From Sporosarcina sp. JAI121 (GTDB lineage Bacteria; Bacillota; Bacilli; Bacillales_A; Planococcaceae), in contig NZ_JACCCL010000003.1 in the NCBI RefSeq assembly GCF_013408665.1, positions 1-64,000 of the forward strand: DNA of 64,000 nucleotides. The letters are read 5' to 3'. A model generated the notes under the pieces. The model ran no database searches. It saw only the letters and a list, made by a program, of their open reading frames with translations, and was not told the origin of the DNA. Below, one piece after another: positions 23,960 to 32,273 of the stretch. Position numbers and translations under genes: made by a program. How positions within the stretch are numbered: position 1 is the stretch's first letter; every line of letters begins with the position of its first letter.

Positions 23960-25342
23960 TTAGCCTCCCCAAGCCTCTTTTAAAAGCTTCACTCCTTCTT
24001 GAATTTCATCAAAGGTAAGATTACTGAATCCAAGTTTAATAATTGCTTCCGAAGAATGATTATCTATGAAATAGATGGAGGTAGGATACACTTTAACCCC
24101 ATAAAGGGCAGCACGCCCGATTAACCATTCTTCTGAACGATTTAGATGTACCTTAACTAAAACGTACAAACCAGACTGCTCCCCAATAATGGAAATATGT
24201 TGTTTGAATTGTTCCTTTAATTCTGAAACTATACACTGCATTTTTCGCTTATAGACGAGACGCATCCGTTTAATATGACGGTTCCATTCTCCCTCTTCCA
24301 TAAATTTAGCCATTGTAAACTGGCTAAGAAGGGAAGTAGTACTCTCAAAATACTGATAATGTTTTATATAAAGGTCTAAAAGAAATTGTGGCAGTACCAT
24401 ATAACTTAGACGAATTCCTGGAAGAAAGGACTTTGAGAAATTCCCTAGGTAAATCACTCTCTTTGAATCGATGGAAGCAAGTGCCGGAAATGGTTGTTGT
24501 GTATAGCGAAATTCACTATCATAATCGTCTTCAATAATATATCCTTTTCTCTTGGTAGCCCATTGAATGAGCTTTTGCCTTTGTTGAATGGACATGCTTA
24601 TACCCATTGGGCTTTGATGGGAAGGTGTCACATAAATTAAGCGTGACATCATATTTTCTAATTGTGAAAATTCAGCACCTGTTTCATCAACTGGTAAAGT
24701 TTCAAGTGTAAAACGATGGAATAGAAATGCCTCTTTTGCTCCATCATACCCTGGGTCCTCCAAGATTACGCTTGGGAAATCATCCTTTAGGATTTGTCCA
24801 AGATTAATTAACATTTGCTGTGTGCTGCTCCCAATGATAATTGCATTTGAATCTGTCTTTACCCCGCGAGATTGGAGTAAATAGACAGCAATTTGTTTAC
24901 GCAAACACATTTCACCAAAAGGGTCCCCGTATAGAAAACTCTCCTGTAATGTCAGTACTGAATTACTAATTCTTCTCCACGCTTTTAGAGGAAAGTTCGT
25001 TTGATCTACAGCCCCTGCTTTAAAATCAACGAAAAATGTTGTCACCGGCTCAGTTTGCTTGCTCGGAATAGAAATGGCTTCCTCCTGAAATAAATGAGGC
25101 TCTAATTCATTAACAAAGTAGCCTACTCTTCCTTCTCCCCGTATATAGCCTTCTGCCACAAGCTGATCATAAGCCATTAATGTTGTATTACGACTGACGT
25201 ACAGGGAATCAGCCAGTTGACGTATGGATGGTAATTGTTCGTTTTCCGGTAGGTCCCCATGCTCAATTAATAATTTAAATCGTTCATATATCTGTTTGTA
25301 TTTGGAAGAGTAATCGTCTAAAGCAAAAATAATATTTTTCAT
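23960..25342 (-). CDS. MocR/PdxR-type transcription regulator
   Basis: 460 aa. Residues about 10-75 are a GntR-type winged helix (LPSIRQLADSLYVSRNTTLMAYDQLVAEGYI). Residues about 110-455 are a class-I aminotransferase-like fold with a PLP lysine region in YLGNFSKSFLPGIRLSYM. Such proteins sense PLP or amino-acid derivatives. It is divergent from a LysE-family exporter gene, which it probably controls. Codon use is AT-rich. Confidence 0.9.
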   Translation of the reverse strand: MKNIIFALDDYSSKYKQIYERFKLLIEHGDLPENEQLPSIRQLADSLYVSRNTTLMAYDQLVAEGYIRGEGRVGYFVNELEPHLFQEEAISIPSKQTEPVTTFFVDFKAGAVDQTNFPLKAWRRISNSVLTLQESFLYGDPFGEMCLRKQIAVYLLQSRGVKTDSNAIIIGSSTQQMLINLGQILKDDFPSVILEDPGYDGAKEAFLFHRFTLETLPVDETGAEFSQLENMMSRLIYVTPSHQSPMGISMSIQQRQKLIQWATKRKGYIIEDDYDSEFRYTQQPFPALASIDSKRVIYLGNFSKSFLPGIRLSYMVLPQFLLDLYIKHYQYFESTTSLLSQFTMAKFMEEGEWNRHIKRMRLVYKRKMQCIVSELKEQFKQHISIIGEQSGLYVLVKVHLNRSEEWLIGRAALYGVKVYPTSIYFIDNHSSEAIIKLGFSNLTFDEIQEGVKLLKEAWGG

Positions 25343-25355
25343 TATAAATCGCCTC

Positions 25356-25397
25356 TGACATGTCTATTTTATTTAAATTGTACCTTTTTATATGTCA
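25356..25397. promoter_or_regulatory. Candidate operator between the MocR and LysE genes
   Basis: TGACAT (25356-25361) and ATGTCA (25392-25397) are inverted and 30 bases apart in the divergent promoter region. The second overlaps the spacer of a possible TTGTAC...TTATAT promoter for the exporter. Confidence 0.4.
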
Positions 25398-25474
25398 ACT
25401 ATTATATTACTATGTTGAGTAACCGATATCCATAAGCTTTAAAAATAATCAGAAAAATAGTAGGAGGGAATTCG

Positions 25475-26101
25475 ATGCTAACTATTGCTGAGTTGAGCGC
25501 ATTTATTCTGGTAGTCTTCGGATTGTTTTTAATACCAGGTCCTGCTGTCTTGTTAACGATCACTCGATCGGCTCATGAAGGGACCAAAACAGGGATTATA
25601 ACCGGTCTAGGCATTGCAACAGGTGATTTCATTCATGTGTTAGTAGCAGCTGTTGGATTTTCAGCTATTCTTATGACTTCTACTGCCGCTTTTACTATTA
25701 TAAAAATCACCGGAGCAGCGTATTTGTTATATATGGGTATTCGGACGTTATTGGCAAAAGCATCATCAATAAAAATGCCTGATGTTGTACAGGAGTCACT
25801 ACTTAAAGTTTACAGGCAAGGAATATTGGTAGAAGCCTTGAATCCGAAAACAGCACTTTTCTTTTTAGCTTTATTTCCGCAATTTGTCAATGCAGAGAGC
25901 GGTACAATCGTAACGCAATTTTTAATTTTAGGTGTAATATTTGTTGTATTAACTGTTATTTATACAACGATTTTAGCCATCTTTACTGGAACAATTGGAC
26001 AATTAATCAAGCGGGGGACCGGAATAAATAGGTGGGGTCAAAAAGTTTTAGGTCTGCTTTATATCGGTCTAGGCTTGCAAGTATTACTCCTAGGTTCATA
26101 A
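25475..26101 (+). CDS. LysE/RhtB-family amino-acid exporter
   Basis: 208 aa with six membrane segments. The family exports amino acids or derivatives. The N-terminal LFLIPGPAVLLTITRSAHEG and the GAAYLLYMGIRTL segment are characteristic, as is NPKTALFFLALFPQFV in the middle. TAGGAGGGAATTCG precedes the ATG. It is divergent from a MocR-type regulator and followed by paiB. The substrate is unknown. Confidence 0.93.
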   Translation: MLTIAELSAFILVVFGLFLIPGPAVLLTITRSAHEGTKTGIITGLGIATGDFIHVLVAAVGFSAILMTSTAAFTIIKITGAAYLLYMGIRTLLAKASSIKMPDVVQESLLKVYRQGILVEALNPKTALFFLALFPQFVNAESGTIVTQFLILGVIFVVLTVIYTTILAIFTGTIGQLIKRGTGINRWGQKVLGLLYIGLGLQVLLLGS

Positions 26102-26176
26102 TCGTTTTTTGAAGATTATAAGAACTCCTACTAAAGGTTTCAGTAATTCATTTTAAAATAAAAGGAGCACGCTATT

Positions 26177-26800
26177 ATGTATATTCCAAAGTATTTTCAA
26201 GTCACAAATATTAATGAAATTATAGAATTTATTGAGAGGAACTCATTTGCTACAATAGTTACAACTAAAAAAGGGAAACCCATTGCTTCCCACCTTCCAT
26301 TAGGACTTCATAAACATGGAGAGGATTATTATTTAACCGGACATATGGCATATGGAAATCCTCAATGGAGAACATTTGAAACATGTGACGATGTTCTAGT
26401 CATATTTCAGGGACCACATGGTTATATTTCTTCTTCATGGTACGAGCATGAAAATGTACCCACATGGAATTACCAAGCAGTACATGTATATGGCCAAGCG
26501 AGTATAGTAGGTGAAGAAGAGTTGAAACAAGATCTATCAGAGCTGCTAGAGAAGTATGAAAAGCAACGTGAAAACCCAGTATTATGGGATAAGTTATCGC
26601 CTCAGCTATTAGAGAGTCAACTAAAAGGGATTGTTGGCTTTAAAATAAAAGTGCAAGAAGTACAAGCGGCTTATAAATTAAGTCAGAATCGAAATGAAGA
26701 GGATTATCATAACATTATTGAAAAATTACAAGAAGAAGAAAATCTAAATTCCCATCCATTGGCAGAAGCGATGAAAAAGATAAAAAATAAGGGGAATTGA
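26177..26800 (+). CDS. paiB: PaiB-like FMN-binding protein
   Basis: 207 aa. PaiB-type proteins have an FMN-binding split-barrel fold and act in B. subtilis as a negative regulator of protease and sporulation genes with PaiA. Conserved stretches YIPKYFQV, ASHLPLGL, GHMAYGNPQW and VPTWNYQAVHVYG are present. AAAGGAGC lies eight bases before ATG. No paiA neighbour is seen; here it follows an amino-acid exporter gene by 75 bases and probably shares its transcript. Confidence 0.9.
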   Translation: MYIPKYFQVTNINEIIEFIERNSFATIVTTKKGKPIASHLPLGLHKHGEDYYLTGHMAYGNPQWRTFETCDDVLVIFQGPHGYISSSWYEHENVPTWNYQAVHVYGQASIVGEEELKQDLSELLEKYEKQRENPVLWDKLSPQLLESQLKGIVGFKIKVQEVQAAYKLSQNRNEEDYHNIIEKLQEEENLNSHPLAEAMKKIKNKGN

Positions 26801-26839
26801 GAGGTTAGTTTGTGAAGATTTTCACTTAAAATAACGGGT

Positions 26840-26872
26840 GCTTTACTTCAAGAAGAAGTAAAGCTTTTTTTC
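26840..26872 (+). terminator. Terminator after paiB
   Basis: GCTTTACTTC-AAGAA-GAAGTAAAGC followed by seven T. Confidence 0.92.
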
Positions 26873-26991
26873 TTATTGAACGAAAGCGGTAGGTTAGTTT
26901 ATTAAGAAACCATAGACACCGATGAAAATCAGGTAAATTCACCTTGGAAGAGTCTAACTGTTGTATACTTATTTACTTAGCAACTCTATTG

Positions 26992-27071
26992 AAAAAGGCA
27001 AAATTATCGAAAGGTAATGACGCAAAACCACAGGTCTAAAGCATTGAGCTACGATGGCTGGGTTGCCGGAA
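26992..27071 (+). promoter_or_regulatory. Cyclic-di-GMP-I (GEMM) riboswitch
   Basis: The conserved elements are all visible: GGCAA...TTGCC closing helix, a GAAA tetraloop after ATTATC, TGACGCAAAACCACAGGTCTAAAG, and ACGATGGCTGGGTTGCC. The 3' strand of the closing helix runs straight into GGAAGGAG, the ribosome site of the diguanylate cyclase gene, so control of translation is likely. Confidence 0.92.
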
Positions 27072-27087
27072 GGAGTAAGGAAAGTAA

Positions 27088-27924
27088 TTGAATAGAAAAC
27101 GTTTTATATACTCATTAGTCTTTTTATTTACTGTTATCCTTGTTTTTATTGATACGATTTTGACCGAGGAAGCGAGTGGACATTATCCATTTATATGGTC
27201 ACTCGCTCTTATTCCCATTATTTATATTATAAATATGTATCCTAAATGGAAAGTAATTATAGGGTCTGGAGTCTTTTATAGCTTTTTGAAGTACACGACA
27301 GAGTTTAGTCAGAAAATTAATCCTAGTAATAGCGAGATAAATGCACTTATTTTAGGTTCGCTCATTAATTGGTCTATTGCTCTAACTATGGGATACTTCA
27401 TAATCAAATCACATAAATTATTTCTAAAAGTAGAAGAGCTGACCATTATAGATTCATTAACTGGTGCTTATAATCGAAGATATTTAGAACTTTTTATGGA
27501 AAAAAGTATTCCTATTAGTAAAAGGACGAACAGTTCATTAGTTTTTATGATGGTAGACATAGACCATTTCAAAAAAGTTAATGATAATTATGGTCATCAA
27601 TGTGGGGATCAAGCTCTTAAGCATACTTCAAGTATTATTAATAATAACGTAAGAAACACTGGTGTATTCGTTCGTTTTGGCGGAGAAGAATTCGCAGTTA
27701 TTCTGCCAAACACCGATGTTGCTGAAGGGCTGATAATAGCAGAACGTATACGTGAGGCTGTAGAAAAATCAGAGTTCATTTATAAAAGTGAACGTATCCA
27801 TTTTACAATCAGCATTGGCGTATCTATTTACAATGGTGAGAACGTAGAGGAGTTTATAGAGAAGTCAGACAGTGCGTTATATAAAGCAAAAGAAAACGGT
27901 AGAAATCAAATAGCAATTAATTGA
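27088..27924 (+). CDS. Membrane diguanylate cyclase (GGDEF)
   Basis: 278 aa. Residues about 7-115 hold four or five membrane segments; residues about 125-278 form a GGDEF domain with the active-site motif GGEEF and DSLTGAYNRRYLE at its start. It makes cyclic di-GMP from two GTP. The inhibitory I-site, normally RxxD five residues before GGEEF, reads RNTG, so product inhibition is probably lost. It is preceded by a cyclic-di-GMP-I riboswitch. TTG 27088 follows AAGGAGTAAGGAAAG. AT-rich composition. Confidence 0.92.
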   Translation: MNRKRFIYSLVFLFTVILVFIDTILTEEASGHYPFIWSLALIPIIYIINMYPKWKVIIGSGVFYSFLKYTTEFSQKINPSNSEINALILGSLINWSIALTMGYFIIKSHKLFLKVEELTIIDSLTGAYNRRYLELFMEKSIPISKRTNSSLVFMMVDIDHFKKVNDNYGHQCGDQALKHTSSIINNNVRNTGVFVRFGGEEFAVILPNTDVAEGLIIAERIREAVEKSEFIYKSERIHFTISIGVSIYNGENVEEFIEKSDSALYKAKENGRNQIAIN

Positions 27925-27967
27925 TAGAACTTTTGCTACTAATTATTTTGTAGGAGCTTACGATTTT

Positions 27968-27990
27968 GAGTGAAAACTCTTTTTTCACTA
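27968..27990 (+). terminator. Weak terminator after the diguanylate cyclase
   Basis: AGTGAAAACTCTTTTTTCACT: an 8-bp stem with T-rich loop 44 bases past the stop. Confidence 0.4.
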
Positions 27991-28087
27991 ACTAGGTGAT
28001 CGAATGATTAGTATGACCTTTTCCAATGATTTGTGGGGAGGCATTCCCGAAGCGGATTGTTGGCATTGAAGAAACTTGAAACGTGGA

Positions 28088-28131
28088 ATAACAAAACTCC
28101 CTGCACATCGTATGCAGGGAGTTTTGTTATT
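28088..28131. terminator. Strong bidirectional terminator
   Basis: AATAACAAAACTCCCTGCA-CATCGTA-TGCAGGGAGTTTTGTTATT. It overlaps the stop codon of the small leftward gene at 28127-28279. Confidence 0.9.
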
Positions 28132-28279
28132 GGCCTCTTTTAAATTGCGTTTCTTTCCAAGCATTTTGCTCGTTGGGAACCCGGCTTTTATCTTCAAAAG
28201 TATTTTCGGTTTTTTGGTCCTGTACTTTCAACTGTTCCTTTTCTTTACGCAACTCTTCAGGGGATTTTTCTTTACTCAT
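28127..28279 (-). CDS. Small hydrophilic protein, 50 aa
   Basis: A small uncalled gene with AAGGAGG seven bases before ATG and a strong terminator at its end. The product is highly charged (starts MSKEKSPEELRKEKEQLK, ends WKETQFKRGQ), probably helical at first and disordered later, without a membrane segment. I do not recognise a family. It lies between the diguanylate cyclase and yheE, in the leftward direction of yheE. Confidence 0.75.
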   Translation of the reverse strand: MSKEKSPEELRKEKEQLKVQDQKTENTFEDKSRVPNEQNAWKETQFKRGQ

Positions 28280-28331
28280 ACTGCGCCTCCTTATTCGTCA
28301 TGAAGCGTAGTATTCCCGAAGTTATCAAAAA

Positions 28332-28535
28332 TCAGTCGTAAACGTGAAAAATCATCAGTTCATGAATCATTTTTTTCAAATTATCCTCTTCGGGCGGCGT
28401 TTCCCCGGTCCATTCGATAGTCCCATCAGGCAAATAGTCCCCTGTATATCTCTTCGTACGGAAGAAAAATGAAAATGTCCATCCCGGTAATTCTGTATTG
28501 TCAAACATCGGTTTGAAACTGAAATGCTGCAGCAT
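28332..28535 (-). CDS. yheE: YheE-family protein
   Basis: 67 aa, the size of the YheE (DUF5342) family. The typical sequence FSFKPMFDNTELPGWTFSFFF, GTIEWTG and IHELMIFHVYD is present. Function unknown. AAAGGAG lies nine bases before ATG 28535; a start 18 bases earlier overlaps that site. In B. subtilis yheE also lies next to yheB/yheA. Confidence 0.88.
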   Translation of the reverse strand: MLQHFSFKPMFDNTELPGWTFSFFFRTKRYTGDYLPDGTIEWTGETPPEEDNLKKMIHELMIFHVYD

Positions 28536-28606
28536 ATGAATAACTCCTTTCATAAGACGTTGTCCGAACGCATAAAATCAAGAAAAGAAAGCGAAAGGGT
28601 GCTGAC

Positions 28607-28996
28607 TTGTTTGTGGATAAGTTAAAGCAGGCCATTGAAGCCGAGTACAAAGATTATTATTTTTATAAATCCATGCACGGCATGACAAACGATCCGCTTT
28701 GGCAAGACTTCCTCACACATATGTATGAAGACGAAAAAAGCCATTATGAAATGTTCCAACAGCTCTATTATATGATGACCGGGGGATTTGTACAAAACCC
28801 TAAGAAACCTTTACCGTGTTACAACTTGAAAGAGTGTGTCCAGCGTGCGCTGGTAAACGAGCTTGAAGGAGTTGAATTGTACAAGGAAATGCTTCTTACT
28901 GTACCTTTTCAACAAGCATATAATCCATTATTCATCGCTATGCACGATGAAATGGAGCATGCGATCCGGATGTCGACGATGTACAGCGCACTTTAG
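28607..28996 (+). CDS. Ferritin-like/rubrerythrin-type protein
   Basis: 129 aa, a four-helix bundle. Two E-x-x-H motifs and matching glutamates (EDEKSHYEMF, ELEGVELYKEM, HDEMEHAIRM) form a di-metal site as in rubrerythrin and ferritin-like proteins. A role in iron or peroxide handling, or in the spore, is possible. AAAGGGTG lies five bases before TTG 28607; GTG 28613 is an alternative start. Divergent from yheE. Confidence 0.8.
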   Translation: MFVDKLKQAIEAEYKDYYFYKSMHGMTNDPLWQDFLTHMYEDEKSHYEMFQQLYYMMTGGFVQNPKKPLPCYNLKECVQRALVNELEGVELYKEMLLTVPFQQAYNPLFIAMHDEMEHAIRMSTMYSAL

Positions 28997-29073
28997 ATAA
29001 AGTCTTCGGATTTTTCCGTTCGGTTTTGTTCTGGTATAATTGGAACTTAACAACACGGAAAAAGGTGAAAAAA

Positions 29074-30222
29074 TTGGGTTTTATATGGACTTTGTTATTC
29101 ATGGCCTTTATCGGCGCGCTAATCGGGGGATTCACAAATCATCTTGCGATTAAAATGCTGTTCAGACCGCATGAAGCGAAATATATTGGGAAATACCGTT
29201 TGCCATTCACGCCGGGGCTGATACCGAAACGGCGCGATGAATTGGCGATGCAACTCGGCAAGACGGTAACGAATTATTTATTGACCCCGGAAACGTTCAG
29301 GAAGAAATTTTTGACGCCCGACATGGAGAAGAAAGCGGAGAATTTCCTTCAGCAGAAACTTGAGCAACATATCCTTCTCTCCAAGAAATCACTGAATGAC
29401 TGGCTTGATATTGCCGGTGCGACAAATGTCGCGGAGAAAGCCGAACGGAAAGCGTTGGAGGTACTTGATACCCAGCTTAACGCCGTTCGTCTAAAATTGA
29501 CGACGGGATCGGTAGAAGAGGTGCTACCGCAAAAGTGGCGGGTTGAGGCAGCAGGACGCATTCCCGATGTGACGGCTTATATTTTAGGCAGGTCTGAACA
29601 ATATTTTGAATCGGATGAAGGAAAAGCGATGTTTCGCAAAATGATTGATGATTTCCTCGCGTCAAAAGGTACATTTGGCAACATGGTGAACATGTTTTTT
29701 GGAGAATCAGAATCACTTGTTGGAAAAGTGCAGCGCGAAGCATTGAAGTTTGTCGCGGCACCGGGCACTTTTGATTTAGTTAACACAGTCATACTTAAAG
29801 AGTGGGAAAAACTTCAAAAACGGCCTGTAGAAGAACTACTTTCTGGTTTTGATTGGGATGGATTGTTCGATTCAATCCGGTCCTATGCAAAAAAAGAACT
29901 TGTTTTGGAGGAACGCTTGAATAAGACAATTAGCGATTATTGGCCGCAAGGGGCGGAATGGACAGCTGTCAATGTAACACCGGCGCTGACCGGTTTTGCA
30001 TTCAAACAAGCCGGGGATCAGCTGGAGATTTCGCTCCGCAAATTAAAAATAGATGATATGGTTAGAGAGCAAGTCGATACGTTTCCGGTCGCGGTACTGG
30101 AGGATCTCGTTCTTGGGATTTCAAGACGGGAATTCAAGATGATTACCGTACTTGGAGCCTTGCTTGGTGGTATAATCGGAATCGTTCAAGGGCTTATCGT
30201 CTTTGCGACAAATTTATCCTAG
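29074..30222 (+). CDS. yheB: DUF445-family membrane protein YheB
   Basis: 382 aa. N-terminal membrane segment with IGGFTNHLAIKMLFRPH and PFTPGLIPKRRDELA, a long helical middle region and a C-terminal membrane segment (MITVLGALLGGIIGIVQGLIV). In B. subtilis the family member YheB is linked to sporulation; biochemical function is unknown. AAAAAGGTGA lies five bases before TTG 29074; the in-frame GTG nine bases earlier overlaps that site. Followed 11 bases later by yheA. Confidence 0.9.
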   Translation: MGFIWTLLFMAFIGALIGGFTNHLAIKMLFRPHEAKYIGKYRLPFTPGLIPKRRDELAMQLGKTVTNYLLTPETFRKKFLTPDMEKKAENFLQQKLEQHILLSKKSLNDWLDIAGATNVAEKAERKALEVLDTQLNAVRLKLTTGSVEEVLPQKWRVEAAGRIPDVTAYILGRSEQYFESDEGKAMFRKMIDDFLASKGTFGNMVNMFFGESESLVGKVQREALKFVAAPGTFDLVNTVILKEWEKLQKRPVEELLSGFDWDGLFDSIRSYAKKELVLEERLNKTISDYWPQGAEWTAVNVTPALTGFAFKQAGDQLEISLRKLKIDDMVREQVDTFPVAVLEDLVLGISRREFKMITVLGALLGGIIGIVQGLIVFATNLS

Positions 30223-30233
30223 GGGGACTTTAC

Positions 30234-30581
30234 ATGACAGTGAACATTTACGATGATTTAAACAATTTGGAAGCAACATTCCGAAAAACAGCAGAATTTT
30301 TGGAAGTACAACAAGCGGTTGAAGATGTAAAAGCGGATAACGATTCACTTGAATTGTTCAAGAACTTCCGTAAAATCCAGTTGAGTCTTCAGGAGAAACA
30401 AATGCAAGGTGAAGAGCCGGTTGCTGAAGAACTTGAATATGCTCAAAAAACAGCACAACTCGCACAACAGAATCCGAAAATCATGAAAATGCTCGAAGCG
30501 GAAATGAAGCTGAGCGGCTTGATTGAAGAAGTGAACCGTGTTCTTATGAAACCGGTGCAGCAACTATACGAATCCATCTGA
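30234..30581 (+). CDS. yheA: YlbF/YmcA-family protein YheA
   Basis: 115 aa, all-helical. The UPF0342/YheA family is related to YlbF and YmcA, which partner RNase Y and biofilm control; YheA itself is uncharacterised. The MTVNIYDDLNNLEATFRKT start and the LKLF-type helix followed by QQNPKIMKMLEAEMKLS are characteristic. GGGGGAC precedes ATG. Forms an operon with yheB and ends at a terminator. Confidence 0.92.
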   Translation: MTVNIYDDLNNLEATFRKTAEFLEVQQAVEDVKADNDSLELFKNFRKIQLSLQEKQMQGEEPVAEELEYAQKTAQLAQQNPKIMKMLEAEMKLSGLIEEVNRVLMKPVQQLYESI

Positions 30582-30606
30582 AACCGGCCTAGGCCGGTTT
30601 TTCTTC
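30580..30606 (+). terminator. Terminator after yheA
   Basis: AAACCGGCC-TA-GGCCGGTTTTTC overlaps the stop codon. Confidence 0.85.
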
Positions 30607-30695
30607 TTTCAGGGATGAAATTTGTTATACTGTACGGTAAGTGCTAATTTCGAAAACAATTAACGGATTTATCAATAGAAAGTTGGGTACCTATT

Positions 30696-32204
30696 ATGCA
30701 AAAAATCGTCATGAAAGATAAATTCGAACAAGGCTGGATCAGGATGTTCACGCATCTTGCAAATCTTTTTTTCGAACAGTCAAAAGTAGTCGAAGAGGAC
30801 GATGAAGATGCGATATACGCAAACTTGACGCTGGAGCGGACGCCTGATGGACAACTTGTCGGGAAGGCAATCCTGACGTGGGACGGCGTTGTTTATTCTG
30901 CTGAGTTTTCTGAGACAGAAGAAACTGGCGATGAAAAAGTGATTACCCGTCAGTTAAAGCGGATTTATTCACATGTATTTCTTGAAACGCTTGAACAAGC
31001 AACAGGGATGCAGCAATCGTGGGGAATTCTTACCGGGATCCGACCGATGAAGCTCTACCATAAATACCGCCGCGAAGGACATAGTACCGAAGAGGCTCAG
31101 CAATTGTTGAAGGAACGCCACAGACTTTCAAGTGAAAAAAGTGAGCTCCTCGCAAAAATTGCGAATGTGCAGTTGCGTACAGTACCCGATCTACATGAGT
31201 TGAAAAATGAAGTGAGTATTTACATCGGCATCCCGTTTTGCCCGACAAAATGTGCGTATTGCACATTCCCCGCTTATGCAATTCACCGTAAAAATGGACG
31301 GGTTGAGTCGTTCCTTGACGGGTTGCATGATGAAATCCGTGAAATGGGAAAATGGCTGACAGAGCGGGACATGGGCATTACGACAATTTACTTCGGCGGT
31401 GGAACTCCGACTTCTATAGAAGCGGAAGAAATGGATGCGCTGTATGAAACGATGTACGCTTCATTCCCGAACATGGATAACGTCCGGGAAATCACTGTGG
31501 AAGCGGGACGTCCCGATACGATTACCCCCGATAAGATCGATGTGCTGAAGAAATGGGGCATCGACCGGATCAGTGTCAATCCCCAATCGTATACGGATGA
31601 AACATTGAAAGCGATCGGCCGTCATCATACTGTCCAGGAAACGGTTGATAAGTTTTGGTTGTCGCGTAATATGGGGATGAAAAACATCAATATGGACCTT
31701 ATCATCGGTTTGCCGAATGAGGGCATCGAGGAATTCAAGCATTCACTTGCAGAAACTGAAAAGATGCAGCCTGAATCGCTGACAGTTCATACGTTGTCCT
31801 TCAAACGGGCATCTGAAATGACCCGCAATAAAGACAAGTACAAAGTAGCAGACCGTGGGACAGTCGAGCAGATGATGAAACTCGGTGAAGAGTGGAACGC
31901 AGCAAATGGCTATGAGCCGTACTATTTGTATCGACAAAAAAATATTTTAGGCAACCTTGAAAACGTAGGCTATGCTAAACCTGGTGAAGAAAGCATCTAT
32001 AACATCATTATTATGGAAGAAGTGCAGACAATCATCGGTGTCGGATGCGGGGCTTCAAGCAAGTTCATTGATCCCCGAACGGAAAAAATAACACAGTTCT
32101 ACAATCCGAAAGATCCTGCGGCCTATATTTTGACATATGAAGACTCGATTCAGAAGAAATTGGCTCATCTTGATGCAATTTTTCCGGAATCTGTTAAAAA
32201 ATAA
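30696..32204 (+). CDS. hemZ: Coproporphyrinogen dehydrogenase HemZ
   Basis: 502 aa. A radical-SAM enzyme of the HemN group for anaerobic tetrapyrrole synthesis. The iron-sulfur motif C-x3-C-x2-C is at C182, C186, C189 (IPFCPTKCAYCTF), followed by YFGGGTPTS and VEAGRPDTIT. Length and sequence match B. subtilis HemZ closely, including the C-terminal NILGNLENVGYAKPGEESIYNI. The ribosome site before ATG 30696 is weak (GGGTACCT). It is followed by a hairpin that overlaps the next gene's ribosome site. Confidence 0.95.
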   Translation: MQKIVMKDKFEQGWIRMFTHLANLFFEQSKVVEEDDEDAIYANLTLERTPDGQLVGKAILTWDGVVYSAEFSETEETGDEKVITRQLKRIYSHVFLETLEQATGMQQSWGILTGIRPMKLYHKYRREGHSTEEAQQLLKERHRLSSEKSELLAKIANVQLRTVPDLHELKNEVSIYIGIPFCPTKCAYCTFPAYAIHRKNGRVESFLDGLHDEIREMGKWLTERDMGITTIYFGGGTPTSIEAEEMDALYETMYASFPNMDNVREITVEAGRPDTITPDKIDVLKKWGIDRISVNPQSYTDETLKAIGRHHTVQETVDKFWLSRNMGMKNINMDLIIGLPNEGIEEFKHSLAETEKMQPESLTVHTLSFKRASEMTRNKDKYKVADRGTVEQMMKLGEEWNAANGYEPYYLYRQKNILGNLENVGYAKPGEESIYNIIIMEEVQTIIGVGCGASSKFIDPRTEKITQFYNPKDPAAYILTYEDSIQKKLAHLDAIFPESVKK

Positions 32205-32215
32205 AGGGTTTTTCG

Positions 32216-32273
32216 AAAAAACACCGAATCTAGGAAGTGAATGGGAATTCATTTCTAGAAGGGGTGTTTTTTT
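32216..32273 (+). terminator. hemZ terminator overlapping the yhaR ribosome site
   Basis: AAAAAACACC (32216-32225) pairs with GGTGTTTTTT (32263-32272), with inner pairs TCTAG/CTAGA and GAAT/ATTC. The yhaR ribosome site GAAGGGGTG is in the 3' half and the T run ends one base before its ATG. Confidence 0.75.
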
